A stretch of DNA of 64,000 nucleotides from an uncultured Pseudomonas sp. GTDB taxonomy: Bacteria > Pseudomonadota > Gammaproteobacteria > Pseudomonadales > Pseudomonadaceae. The stretch covers positions 1-64,000 of the forward strand of contig NZ_CAMPHV010000019.1 of NCBI RefSeq assembly GCF_946886105.1, in the 5' to 3' direction. The position numbers and the translations under genes were made by a program. A model generated the notes under the pieces. That model had not been told where the DNA came from. It saw nothing but the letters and a program-made list of their open reading frames with translations, and made no database searches. This document shows, one piece after another, positions 1 through 7,916 of this stretch; position 1 is the first letter of the stretch; the number at the start of each line of letters is the position of its first letter.

Positions 1-24
1 CTATGCCAGCGATGCTTTGGAGCC

Positions 25-108
25 GTAGGGTGGATCGCGCTTCATCGATCCACCTAGGGATGTCCCAGTGAAGGCAACGGTGGAAATGAACAGCGGTTTC
101 CACCCTAT
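25..108. repeat. GTAGGGTGG-type palindromic repeat, copy 1
   Basis: An 84-bp imperfect inverted repeat. It begins GTAGGGTGGATC and ends with the complement TTTCCACCCTA, with a second internal stem (ATCGCG...CGAT). A closely related copy lies at 3656-3740 and a simpler hairpin with the same outer motif at 40442-40502. It lies in the gene-free stretch before the permease gene, and no coding capacity is seen here. Confidence 0.7.
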
Positions 109-120
109 GCGCAGCCAATT

Positions 121-190
121 CGTAGCCAGAATGTAATCCGGGGGGAGCACCGCACAGACGCGTATTCCCCCGGATTTCATCCGGGCTACG
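121..190. repeat. GTAGCC-type REP-like hairpin, copy 1
   Basis: A hairpin element of about 70 bp with outer arms CGTAGCC and GGCTACG and inner ATCCGGGGG/CCCCCGGAT complementarity. Similar elements occur at 35420-35496, 44437-44505 and 47224-47292, always between genes. The rest of 1-478 outside the two repeats shows no convincing gene. Confidence 0.7.
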
Positions 191-478
191 AGTCCAGCTC
201 TCTGGACTTTTATTTCAACAGCAAATCCATATTTCTGGACTAAGTCCATATATCTGGACACCAATGCGCACCTCCTCAACCCTCTCGCGCGTGGCATGAA
301 AGCCTGAAACAACCGCCCTAGAGCAGTCAAAGCCCACTTCGAGCAAGCTCCCAGTACAACCTGGCACGGCTTTCGCTCTAGTCTGTTCAACGCTTCGTCT
401 CGGTTGCCTGGTTTAACGAGCAAGCTTATCGGCGTCGCCATAGAGCGCTGCCTAAAACAACAACAAAAGGAACCAACC

Positions 479-1864
479 ATGGGTACCCTCGGTATTCTGA
501 TTTCCCTGGCGCTGTTGATGTACCTCGCTTACCGCGGCATCAACGTGCTGATCCTCGCCCCGCTACTGGCACTGCTCGCGCTGTTGTTCTCCGGCGATAT
601 CGCCATGCTGCTGCCGACCTACACCCAGGTGTTCATGAAGGCCATGGGCGGCTATGTGATTCAGTTCTTCCCGCTGTTTCTGCTCGGCGCGCTGTTCGGC
701 AAGTTGATGGACGATTCCGGCTCGGCGCGGGCGATCGCCCACGGCATAGTCGCCAAGGTCGGCAGCCAGCGGGCGGTGCTGGCCATAGTGTTGGCCTGCG
801 GCATTCTCACTTACGGCGGCGTGTCGCTGTTCGTGGTGGCGTTCGCGGTGTACCCGATCGGTGCGGCGCTGTTTCGCGAAGCGGCTATCCCGAAGCGTTT
901 GATCCCCGGCGCCATCGCCCTCGGCTCCTTCACCTTCACCATGACCGCCCTGCCCGGCACCCCGGCGATTCAGAACGCCATTCCCAACCCGTTCTTCGGC
1001 ACCGATGCGTTCGCCGCGCCGGGCCTGGGGGTGATCGCCGGCTTGATCATGTTCGGCCTCGGCACCTGGTGGCTGAGCGCCCAGGCGAAAAAGCTCAAGA
1101 CCGCCGGCGAAGGCTACGGCGAGCACCGCGACGACCCGGTAACCCAGGACACCGGCAACACGCCGGGCTTCTGGCTGGCGCTGCTGCCGATCCTGCTGGT
1201 GATCGGCCTGAACTACCTGATGGCCAAGCAGATCCTGCCGAATATCGACGCCAGCTACCTGGCCAAGCCGGAGTTCGGCGGCCTGCAGGACGCCAAGTCG
1301 CTGATCGGCATCTGGGCGATCATCGTGGCGCTGAGCGCGGCCATCCTGCTGCTGATCGCGTTGCACTGGAAGCGCTGGATGGACCTGAAGAAAACCGTCA
1401 ACGACGGCGCCTTCGGCTCGATGCTGCCGATCCTCAACACCGCCGCGGAAGTCGGTTACGGCACAGTGATCGCTTCGCTGGCCGGTTTCGTGATCATCCG
1501 CGACCTGGTGCTCGGCGTTTCCGACAACCCGCTGATTTCCGAGGCGGTGGCGGTGAACATCCTCGCCGGCATCACCGGCTCGGCTTCGGGCGGTATGTCG
1601 ATTGCGCTGAAGACCCTGGGCGCGCAATACCTGACCCTGGCCAACGCCGCCGGCATCAGCCCGGAACTGCTGCACCGCGTCGCGGCCATGGCCTCGGGCT
1701 GTATGGACACCCTGCCGCACAACGGCGCGGTGATCTCGCTGTTGGCGATCTGCAAGCTGACGCACCGTGAGTCGTACAAATTCATCTTCATCAACACCGT
1801 GGCCTTCCCGATGGTGGCGTTGGTGGTGGTGATTACCCTGGGCACGCTGTTCGGCAGTTTCTGA
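479..1864 (+). CDS. GntP-family permease
   Basis: This 461-residue integral membrane protein has a GntP-type gluconate/hydroxyacid permease sequence. Hydrophobic segments start at the N-terminus (LGILISLALLMYLAYRG) and continue throughout, with family-like stretches such as TALPGTPAIQNAIP and GITGSASGGMS. The start at 479 is chosen because AAAAGGA lies about 8 bases upstream. An extension to 404 would add a polar stretch without a ribosome site. The next gene on the same strand is a CoA-transferase, so a substrate activated to a CoA ester, such as hydroxybutyrate or a keto acid, is a reasonable inference. GntP members carry gluconate, hydroxybutyrate and other acids, and the substrate cannot be read from sequence. 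A palindromic repeat at 1872-1996 follows the stop, so co-transcription with the next gene is uncertain. Confidence 0.85.
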   Translation: MGTLGILISLALLMYLAYRGINVLILAPLLALLALLFSGDIAMLLPTYTQVFMKAMGGYVIQFFPLFLLGALFGKLMDDSGSARAIAHGIVAKVGSQRAVLAIVLACGILTYGGVSLFVVAFAVYPIGAALFREAAIPKRLIPGAIALGSFTFTMTALPGTPAIQNAIPNPFFGTDAFAAPGLGVIAGLIMFGLGTWWLSAQAKKLKTAGEGYGEHRDDPVTQDTGNTPGFWLALLPILLVIGLNYLMAKQILPNIDASYLAKPEFGGLQDAKSLIGIWAIIVALSAAILLLIALHWKRWMDLKKTVNDGAFGSMLPILNTAAEVGYGTVIASLAGFVIIRDLVLGVSDNPLISEAVAVNILAGITGSASGGMSIALKTLGAQYLTLANAAGISPELLHRVAAMASGCMDTLPHNGAVISLLAICKLTHRESYKFIFINTVAFPMVALVVVITLGTLFGSF

Positions 1865-1871
1865 CAGGACT

Positions 1872-1996
1872 CTTTAAAGCTACTGCGCTCCACCATGCTG
1901 CGTTGCGCTCAGACTCGGACTGCTCATGTACTTCAGTACACTCCGCGTCCTCGCCTGAGCGCGCCTTGCCTGGTCGTCGCTCGCTACGCTTTAAAG
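1872..1996. repeat. Long covarying palindromic repeat, copy A
   Basis: A 125-bp element bounded by CTTTAAAGC and its complement GCTTTAAAG, with an inner stem GCGCTCAG/CTGAGCGC and the central motif TGCTCATGTACT...GTACACTCC. The same architecture in opposite orientation lies at 60407-60563. There the stems have different sequence but are still complementary, while the central motif is conserved. It fills the gap between the permease and the CoA-transferase. Confidence 0.75.
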
Positions 1997-2039
1997 CGCC
2001 CTGTACTCATCTTTGTTCAATCGATTCCGAGTCCCTGCT

Positions 2040-3599
2040 ATGAGCAAGATCATGACCGCCGCCGCTGCAGTGGCGCGCATCCCGGACGACGCCAACCTCG
2101 CCACCGGCGGTTTCGTCGGCATCGGTTTCGCCGAGGAAATCGCCATCGCCCTGGAGCAGCGCTTCCTCGCCGAGCAGGCACCGCAAGGGCTGACGTTGGT
2201 GTATGCCGCCGGCCAAGGCGACGGCAAGGGCCGCGGCCTCAACCATCTGGCCCATGAAGGTTTGGTGCGGCGGGTGATCGGCGGCCACTGGGGCCTGGTG
2301 CCGGGGCTGCAAAAGCTGGCGGTGGAGAACCGCATCGAGGCCTACAACCTGCCGCAAGGGGTGATCTCCCAGCTGTTCCGCGATATCGCCGCAGGCAAGC
2401 CGGGGCAGCTGTCGCGAATCGGCCTGGGCACCTTCGTCGACCCCGAGTTCGGCGGCGGCCGGCTCAACGCCCGCACCACCGCCGAGCTGGTGCGGCGCAT
2501 GCCGATCGATGGCGAGGATTACCTGTTCTACCCGACTTTCCCGATTCACGTCGGCATCGTCCGCGCCACCAGCGCCGATGCCGACGGCAACCTGTCGTTC
2601 GAACGCGAGGCCCTGACCATCGAGAGCCTGGCCATCGCCATGGCCGCGCATAACAGCGGCGGCCTGGTGATCGCCCAGGTCGAACGCATCGTCGAGCGCG
2701 GCTCGCTGAATGCGCGCGCGGTGAAGATCCCCGGCATGCTGGTCGACTGCGTGGTGGTGGCCGAACCGCACAACCACCAGCAGACCTTCGCCACCGCTTA
2801 CAACCCGGCGTTCGCTGGCGAGACCCGCGTGCCGAGCGACAGCCTTGCACCGCTGCCGTTGGACGTACGCAAGCTGATCGCCCGCCGCGCCGCCCAGGAG
2901 TTGCGGCCCGGCGCAGTGGTCAACCTGGGCATCGGCATGCCCGAAGGCGTGGCTGCGGTGGCCGCCGAGGAAGGCATGATCGACCTGCTCACCCTCACCG
3001 CCGAGCCCGGGGTGATCGGCGGCGTGCCGGCTTCCGGCCTGGATTTCGGCGCGGCGAGCAACCACAGCGCGCTGCTCGATCAGCCCTATCAGTTCGATTT
3101 CTACGACGGCGGCGGCCTGGACCTGGCGTTTCTCGGCCTGGCTCAGGCGGATGCGGCGGGCAACCTCAACGTATCCAAGTTCGGCACGCGCCTGGCCGGG
3201 GCCGGCGGCTTTATCAATATCAGCCAGAGCGCCAAGGCGGTGGTGTTCGTCGGCACTTTCAGCGCCGGGCCGCAGGACATCCGTATCGAGAACGGCGAGT
3301 TGCGCATCGTCCAGGATGGCGAGTTGCGCAAGTTTGTCGCCGCGGTCGAGCACCGCACCTTCTCCGGCAAGCTCGCCGCCGAGCGCGGCCAGCCGGTGCT
3401 GTATATCACCGAACGCTGCGTATTCCGCCTGACCGGCGAAGGCCTGGAGCTGATCGAGATCGCCCCCGGCGTCGACCTGGAGCACGACATTCTCGCGCGC
3501 ATGGACTTCGCACCCATAGTGCGCGAGCCGGGGTTGATGGACGCGCGGCTGTTTCTGCCGCCGCCTATCGGCCTGGGCCAGCGCCTGGAGAGCTTTTGA
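2040..3599 (+). CDS. Acyl-CoA:acetate/3-keto acid CoA-transferase, fused alpha-beta
   Basis: This 519-residue protein is a single-chain class I CoA-transferase of the YdiF/propionate CoA-transferase type. It exchanges CoA between an acyl-CoA and a free acid through a glutamyl-CoA intermediate. The N-terminal half carries the glycine-rich alpha-subunit start ([13 protein letters not shown]). The C-terminal half carries the beta-subunit motif [10 protein letters not shown] and the catalytic stretch TAEPGVIGG, with the expected nucleophile Glu about residue 322. The start MSKIM at 2040 is preferred over the upstream frame start at 2013, which lies in an AT-rich leader. A strong hairpin terminator follows at 3610-3634. 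Its neighbour is a GntP-family permease, which suggests import then CoA activation of a short hydroxy or keto acid. The exact substrate is inferred. Confidence 0.88.
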   Translation: MSKIMTAAAAVARIPDDANLATGGFVGIGFAEEIAIALEQRFLAEQAPQGLTLVYAAGQGDGKGRGLNHLAHEGLVRRVIGGHWGLVPGLQKLAVENRIEAYNLPQGVISQLFRDIAAGKPGQLSRIGLGTFVDPEFGGGRLNARTTAELVRRMPIDGEDYLFYPTFPIHVGIVRATSADADGNLSFEREALTIESLAIAMAAHNSGGLVIAQVERIVERGSLNARAVKIPGMLVDCVVVAEPHNHQQTFATAYNPAFAGETRVPSDSLAPLPLDVRKLIARRAAQELRPGAVVNLGIGMPEGVAAVAAEEGMIDLLTLTAEPGVIGGVPASGLDFGAASNHSALLDQPYQFDFYDGGGLDLAFLGLAQADAAGNLNVSKFGTRLAGAGGFINISQSAKAVVFVGTFSAGPQDIRIENGELRIVQDGELRKFVAAVEHRTFSGKLAAERGQPVLYITERCVFRLTGEGLELIEIAPGVDLEHDILARMDFAPIVREPGLMDARLFLPPPIGLGQRLESF

Positions 3600-3609
3600 G
3601 CGTGATTTA

Positions 3610-3634
3610 CGGGCCCGATGGGCCCGTTTTTTTT
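3610..3634 (+). terminator. Rho-independent terminator
   Basis: Hairpin CGGGCCC-GAT-GGGCCCG followed by an eight-T run, ten bases after the CoA-transferase stop. Confidence 0.85.
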
Positions 3635-3655
3635 GCCACGGCTTTGGCGCTGTTC

Positions 3656-3740
3656 GTAGGGTGGATCACGCTTCACCGGTCCACCACGAGCAATCGAGAC
3701 AAACGCTCATGGTGGAAATAAACAGCGATTTCCACCCTAC
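3656..3740. repeat. GTAGGGTGG-type palindromic repeat, copy 2
   Basis: An 85-bp inverted repeat closely related to 25-108: GTAGGGTGGATCACGCTTCA at one end and TTTCCACCCTAC at the other. On the minus strand its edge GTAGGGTGG supplies the TAG stop codon of the agmatinase gene (3737-3739), so the repeat abuts or has slightly altered the 3' end of that gene. Confidence 0.7.
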
Positions 3741-4708
3741 ACCCTCTCGCCCAACTTATGCCGCGCTGCGTACAAACAGACCATTTCCATCGCCACGGTG
3801 GCGCCGGCCAGGGCGGTGACTTCGGCATTGTCGTAAGGCGGCGAGACTTCTACCACGTCCATGCCGACTAGGTTGATGCCGCGCAGGGCGCGGAGGATTT
3901 CCAGCGCCTGGTGGGTGGAAAGCCCGCCGCACACCGGGGTGCCCGTGCCGGGCGCGAATGCCGGGTCGAGGCAATCGATATCGAACGTCAAGTACACCGG
4001 ATGCTCGCCGACCCGCGCGCGGATCGCCGCGGCGATCTGCTCCGGGGTGCTGCGATGGACCTGGCGCGCATCCAGCACCTGAAAGCCCATGACGTCGTCG
4101 TTGGTGGTGCGCAGGCCGATCTGCACCGAGCGCGCCGGATCGACCAGGCCCTCGCGGGCCGCGTGATAGAACATGGTGCCGTGGCTGATGCCCTGCTCGC
4201 TGTCGTCGGCATCCGGCCAGGTGTCGCTGTGCGCGTCGAAGTGCACCAGCGACAGGGCGCCGTGGCGCTTGGCATGGGCCTTGAGCAGCGGGTAGCTGAT
4301 GAAATGGTCGCCGCCCAGGGTGAGCATCGCGCAGCCGGCCTGGAGAATATGCTCGGCGTGGGCTTCGATCGCCGCCGGGGTCTGTTGCGGCTGCGCGTGG
4401 TCGAAGTTGCAGTCGCCGTAGTCGATCACCGCCAGGCGGTCGAAAGGGTCGAACTCCCAGGGATAGTGGCGCTCCCAGGCGCTGGTGATCGAGGCGGCGC
4501 GAATCGCCCGCGGCCCGAAACGCGTACCGGGTCTGTTGGTGGTCGCGGTATCGAAGGGCACGCCGCTGACCACCAGATCGACACCGCGCAAATCGCGGCT
4601 GTAGCGCCGGCGCATAAAGCTGACGACGCCGGCGTAGGTCGGTTCGGAGAAGGTGCCGTAGAGGCTGTCGCGGGTGATCGCCAGGTCGTTGCCGTTGAAT
4701 GCTTCCAT
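3737..4708 (-). CDS. speB: Agmatinase (ureohydrolase)
   Basis: This 323-residue protein is a member of the arginase/agmatinase family, which hydrolyses agmatine to putrescine and urea at a binuclear Mn centre. All metal ligands are visible: GGDH (132-135), DAHSD (158-162) and DIDCLDP (243-249). The stretches VQIGLRT and FAPGTGTP resemble E. coli SpeB as I recall it. A guanidinobutyrase or similar ureohydrolase is the main alternative. The start at 4708 gives the usual family length; longer in-frame starts run through the upstream gene. It lies 56 bases downstream of a polyamine-binding protein gene on the same strand, with a small hairpin (4740-4757) between, so the pair probably forms an operon for polyamine uptake and synthesis. 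The stop codon is supplied by the edge of a palindromic repeat. Confidence 0.88.
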   Translation of the reverse strand: MEAFNGNDLAITRDSLYGTFSEPTYAGVVSFMRRRYSRDLRGVDLVVSGVPFDTATTNRPGTRFGPRAIRAASITSAWERHYPWEFDPFDRLAVIDYGDCNFDHAQPQQTPAAIEAHAEHILQAGCAMLTLGGDHFISYPLLKAHAKRHGALSLVHFDAHSDTWPDADDSEQGISHGTMFYHAAREGLVDPARSVQIGLRTTNDDVMGFQVLDARQVHRSTPEQIAAAIRARVGEHPVYLTFDIDCLDPAFAPGTGTPVCGGLSTHQALEILRALRGINLVGMDVVEVSPPYDNAEVTALAGATVAMEMVCLYAARHKLGERV

Positions 4709-4739
4709 GATCGGTTCTCTTGAGTTGTGCGGTAGCGGG

Positions 4740-4757
4740 CGCCGTCGCATGACGGCG
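4740..4757. promoter_or_regulatory. Intercistronic hairpin
   Basis: CGCCGTC-GCAT-GACGGCG between the polyamine-binding protein stop and the agmatinase start. There is no T-run, so it is more likely an mRNA stability or processing element than a terminator. Confidence 0.4.
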
Positions 4758-4764
4758 ACATCCA

Positions 4765-5844
4765 TCAATAGTGGCTGCGGAAACCGCTCCAGAGCCGGGT
4801 GCGCTCGCGCTGCTGGCGCAGCGGCAGCAGTTGTTCGCCAAACAGCCGGGCGCGCACCTCGGCGGCGGGATAGATATCCGCATCGCCAATGATCGCGGGG
4901 TCGATCAAGGCGTCGGCGGCGCGGTTGGCATTGGCGAAGAACACGCTGTTGGTCAGCTCGGCGATGGACTCGGGGCGCAGCATGTAATCGATAAAGGCAT
5001 GGGCCGCCTCGGGGTGCGGGGCGTCCACCGGGATGGCCATGGTGTCGAACCAGAGCAAAGTGCCTTCGCGCGGTATGCGGTAGATCACCTCGAACGGCTG
5101 GCTGGCCTGGCGCGCGTTGTCCGCGGCCATATAGGCGTCGCCGTTGTAGGTCAGCGCCAGGCAGATGTCGCCCTTGGCCAGGTCGTTGATATGGCGGCCG
5201 CTGCCGACGTAGCTGAGGTTGGGCTGCAGCTCGGCGAGCAGCCGTTGCACGGCCGCCAGGTCGGCGGGCTCGCTGCTGTAGGGGGCCTTGCCGAGGTAGT
5301 TGAGCGCCACGCTGATCACTTCCTGGGGCGAGTCGATCACCGCGATGCCGCAATCCTTGAGCTTGCTGGCGTACTCCGGCTTGAACAGCAGATCCAGGCT
5401 GTTCAGCGGTACATTCGGCAGACGTTGTTCAAGCGCCTGCTTATTGATCCCCAGGCCCACGGTGCCCCAGGTATAGGGCACGCCGAAGCGGTTGCCCGGG
5501 TCGGTCTCCGCGAGCTTTTCCAGCAGCTCGTCGTCCAGGTTGGCGAAATGAGCGAGCCGCGCGTGCTCCACCGGCTGCACGGCCTTGGCCTGGATCGCCC
5601 GCCCCAGGCCGCTGGCTGCGGGGAACACGACGTCATAACCGCTGCCGCCGGTGAGCAGCTTGGCGTCCAGCGCTTCGGCGCTGTCGAAGATGTCGTATTT
5701 GACCCGGATGCCGGTCTCGGCCTTGAAGCGTTCGAGCGCCTGTTCGGGAATATAGGAGGACCAGCTGTACAGATTCAGGACAGGCTCTTCGGCCTGCGCG
5801 GCAAACCCGCAACAGAGCAGCAACAGCGTAACGAGCGGGCGCAT
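4765..5844 (-). CDS. Periplasmic spermidine/putrescine-binding protein (PotF/PotD type)
   Basis: This 359-residue secreted solute-binding protein belongs to the polyamine ABC-transporter family. A clear signal peptide (RPLVTLLLLCCGFAAQA, then EEPVLNLYSW) precedes a mature protein that opens with the family-typical LNLYSWSSYIPEQALERF. Later family-like stretches are SGYDVVFPA, WGTVGLGINK and CLALTYNGDAY. The start at 5844 has GAGG about nine bases upstream and places the signal peptide at the N-terminus. No permease or ATPase genes are adjacent, so it must work with a transporter encoded elsewhere or act as a sensor protein. Its downstream partner is agmatinase. Whether it binds putrescine, spermidine or another amine cannot be read from the sequence. 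Confidence 0.85.
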   Translation of the reverse strand: MRPLVTLLLLCCGFAAQAEEPVLNLYSWSSYIPEQALERFKAETGIRVKYDIFDSAEALDAKLLTGGSGYDVVFPAASGLGRAIQAKAVQPVEHARLAHFANLDDELLEKLAETDPGNRFGVPYTWGTVGLGINKQALEQRLPNVPLNSLDLLFKPEYASKLKDCGIAVIDSPQEVISVALNYLGKAPYSSEPADLAAVQRLLAELQPNLSYVGSGRHINDLAKGDICLALTYNGDAYMAADNARQASQPFEVIYRIPREGTLLWFDTMAIPVDAPHPEAAHAFIDYMLRPESIAELTNSVFFANANRAADALIDPAIIGDADIYPAAEVRARLFGEQLLPLRQQRERTRLWSGFRSHY

Positions 5845-6006
5845 GGCGGATACCTCATCGTTTTTTATTGGACCCGAGCATCCTGCGTTGCCGCTCACTT
5901 CGAATAAATATGAAGTGACAAAACCTGGCATTGCCATTTATCGATGTTTAACCGGACAAACCCGCCCGCCGACTAGTCTTGTAAAGACACTCTGGAGCGC
6001 CGCGCT

Positions 6007-6936
6007 ATGTCCGAGTTGCATGTCGACGAAAGCTTCTGGCTCGATGCCAACCAGGCCAAGGGCGACGTGGACGGACTCTGCGCCGCTCTGCACCAGCGCG
6101 CGCAAAGCGGTGCGCCGATGCGCGGCTTCCAGCTCAAGCATGCGCAGCTCGCCGATATCGATCTGGTCAACCACAACCAACACAGTGGCTATGACCTGCG
6201 CGATAGCGACCTGTACCGCGCCGATTTGCGCAACGCCCACCTGTTCGCCCTCGACCTGCGCGGCAGCTCGCTGATGAAAGCCGACCTGCGCGGCGCCAAC
6301 CTGCATTGCTGCGACCTTCGCGACTGCAACCTGCTGGGCATTCAACTGGGCGGCGCACGCCTGGACAATGTGATCTGGGACCGGCGACTGCGCCAGGAAC
6401 GTCAGGGCCGAGCTTACCTGCGCCTGGGCGACAATGCCGCCGCCAGGCGCTGCTTCGAAGAGGCCGAGGAAACCTACCGCAACCTGCGCCTGCATCTGGA
6501 GAAAGCCGGGCTGTTCGAGCAGGCCGGGCTGTTCTTCCACCGCGAAATGGTCACGCGCCGTCTGCAACTGCCGCGCTACAGCGGCGCACGTTTGCTGTCC
6601 TGGCTGGTCGACCTGTTCAGCGGCTACGGCGAAAAACCGCTGAATGTCGTGCTGTTCTCCATCGCCCTGATCGTGGTCTGCGGCCTGCTGTACTTTCTGG
6701 TCGGCGTGCAGCATGCCGGGCAACCCCTGGGGCTGGCGCTCGAACGCGGCTGGCTGGCCAACCTGGACGACCTCGCCGACTGCCTCTACTTCAGCGTGGT
6801 GACCTTCACCACCCTTGGCTACGGCGATATCACCCCCCACGGCCTGGCCCGCCCGATCGCCGCATTCGAGGCCTTTACCGGCAGCTTCACCATGGCGCTG
6901 TTCGTGGTGGTGTTCGTGAAGAAGATGACTCGCTAG
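6007..6936 (+). CDS. Pentapeptide-repeat protein fused to a two-helix K+ channel pore
   Basis: This 309-residue protein has two recognisable parts. Residues about 45-115 are a run of pentapeptide repeats (DLRDSDLYRADLRNAHLFAL and so on), which family knowledge says form a right-handed beta helix. Residues about 214-300 form a two-transmembrane pore module: helix NVVLFSIALIVVCGLLYF, the K+ selectivity filter TLGYGD (269-274), and a second helix ending VVVFVKKMTR. Between them lies a basic, probably helical linker. The protein is predicted to be an inner-membrane cation channel with a cytoplasmic pentapeptide domain. The gene stands alone, divergent from the polyamine-binding gene. Ligand and gating are unknown. 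Confidence 0.85.
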   Translation: MSELHVDESFWLDANQAKGDVDGLCAALHQRAQSGAPMRGFQLKHAQLADIDLVNHNQHSGYDLRDSDLYRADLRNAHLFALDLRGSSLMKADLRGANLHCCDLRDCNLLGIQLGGARLDNVIWDRRLRQERQGRAYLRLGDNAAARRCFEEAEETYRNLRLHLEKAGLFEQAGLFFHREMVTRRLQLPRYSGARLLSWLVDLFSGYGEKPLNVVLFSIALIVVCGLLYFLVGVQHAGQPLGLALERGWLANLDDLADCLYFSVVTFTTLGYGDITPHGLARPIAAFEAFTGSFTMALFVVVFVKKMTR

Positions 6937-6994
6937 CAGGCCTTCTTGCATTGTAGAAAAGCCAAGTGATCTACTCGCACATCGATAGCCAGCG

Positions 6995-7903
6995 ATGTTT
7001 GGAACCTCCATGCTCAGCCAAGTCCGCGACCTCGATCTGCAACTGCTGCGCCTGTTCGTCAGCGTGGTGGAGAACGGCGGTTTCAGCGCCGCCCAGGGCG
7101 AACTGGGGATCGGCCAGTCGACCATCAGCACGCAGATGGCCAAGCTGGAGACGCGCCTGGGCTTTCGTCTGTGCGAGCGCGGCAAGGCCGGCTTTCGCCT
7201 GACGCCCAAGGGCGAGCAGGTGCTGCTGGCCACGCGCAAGCTGTTCGGCGCCATCGAAGCCTTCAAGGGCGAGGCTCAGGGCATGGCCGACAAATTGCTC
7301 GGCAGCCTCAGCATCGGTCTGTCCGAAGCCCTGGACACGCAAGTGATGAAACGGCTGAGCGCGGCCATCGGCCGGTTTCGCCAGCGCAACCAGGCCGTGC
7401 AGATCGAACTGTTCAGCGCCGTACCCGGCGAACTCGAGCGGCGTTTGTTGCAGGACCAATTGCACTTGGCCATCGGCTACTTCTCCGACGCGCAGGCCGC
7501 GCTCGAACGCAGCCCGCTGTTCGTCGAGCCGCAGGCGCTGTATTGCGGCGCCGGCCACCCGTTGTTCGCGCAGCCGAACGTCAGCCGCGAGCAGTTGCGC
7601 CAGTACGACGGCGTGCATCATCCCTATCGTTTCATTCAGCTCGACGAACCCTGGCAGGCGGTCAGCAGCAGCGCGCGCTGCGAGCAGGTCGAAGGCAGTC
7701 TGGCGTTTATCCTCTCGGGCGCGCATATCGGCTATCTGCCCCGGCATATCGCCGCGCCCTGGGTTGCACGCGGACGACTGCGGGAATTGCTCGGCGAACA
7801 GCTTGGCTTCAACGTGCAATTTCACCTGGCCAGCCACCGCGGCCGTCAACCGAGCGAGGCGCAGAGCGCCTTTGTCGAGGATTTGCAGCAGGCGTTCGCC
7901 TGA
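6995..7903 (+). CDS. LysR-family transcriptional regulator
   Basis: This 302-residue LysR-type regulator has an N-terminal winged helix-turn-helix (residues about 10-65, including GGFSAAQGELGIGQSTISTQ). The effector-binding domain follows, with a dimer linker near residue 90. A start at 7010 (MLSQVRDL) would remove five residues and is equally plausible. Members bind a small effector and activate or repress nearby genes. No obvious divergent target is present here, since the upstream channel gene runs on the same strand and the downstream gene is convergent. The regulated gene is therefore unknown. Confidence 0.88.
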   Translation: MFGTSMLSQVRDLDLQLLRLFVSVVENGGFSAAQGELGIGQSTISTQMAKLETRLGFRLCERGKAGFRLTPKGEQVLLATRKLFGAIEAFKGEAQGMADKLLGSLSIGLSEALDTQVMKRLSAAIGRFRQRNQAVQIELFSAVPGELERRLLQDQLHLAIGYFSDAQAALERSPLFVEPQALYCGAGHPLFAQPNVSREQLRQYDGVHHPYRFIQLDEPWQAVSSSARCEQVEGSLAFILSGAHIGYLPRHIAAPWVARGRLRELLGEQLGFNVQFHLASHRGRQPSEAQSAFVEDLQQAFA

Positions 7904-7916
7904 GCCCAGCCCGGCG

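Noticed and set aside
121..190. Regularly shaped repeats considered as CRISPR
   Set aside because: The repeats are single dispersed hairpins, not arrays with spacers.
563..1765. Minus-strand frame rich in Arg, Gln and His opposite the GntP-type permease
   Set aside because: Typical antisense artefact of a GC-rich membrane-protein gene.
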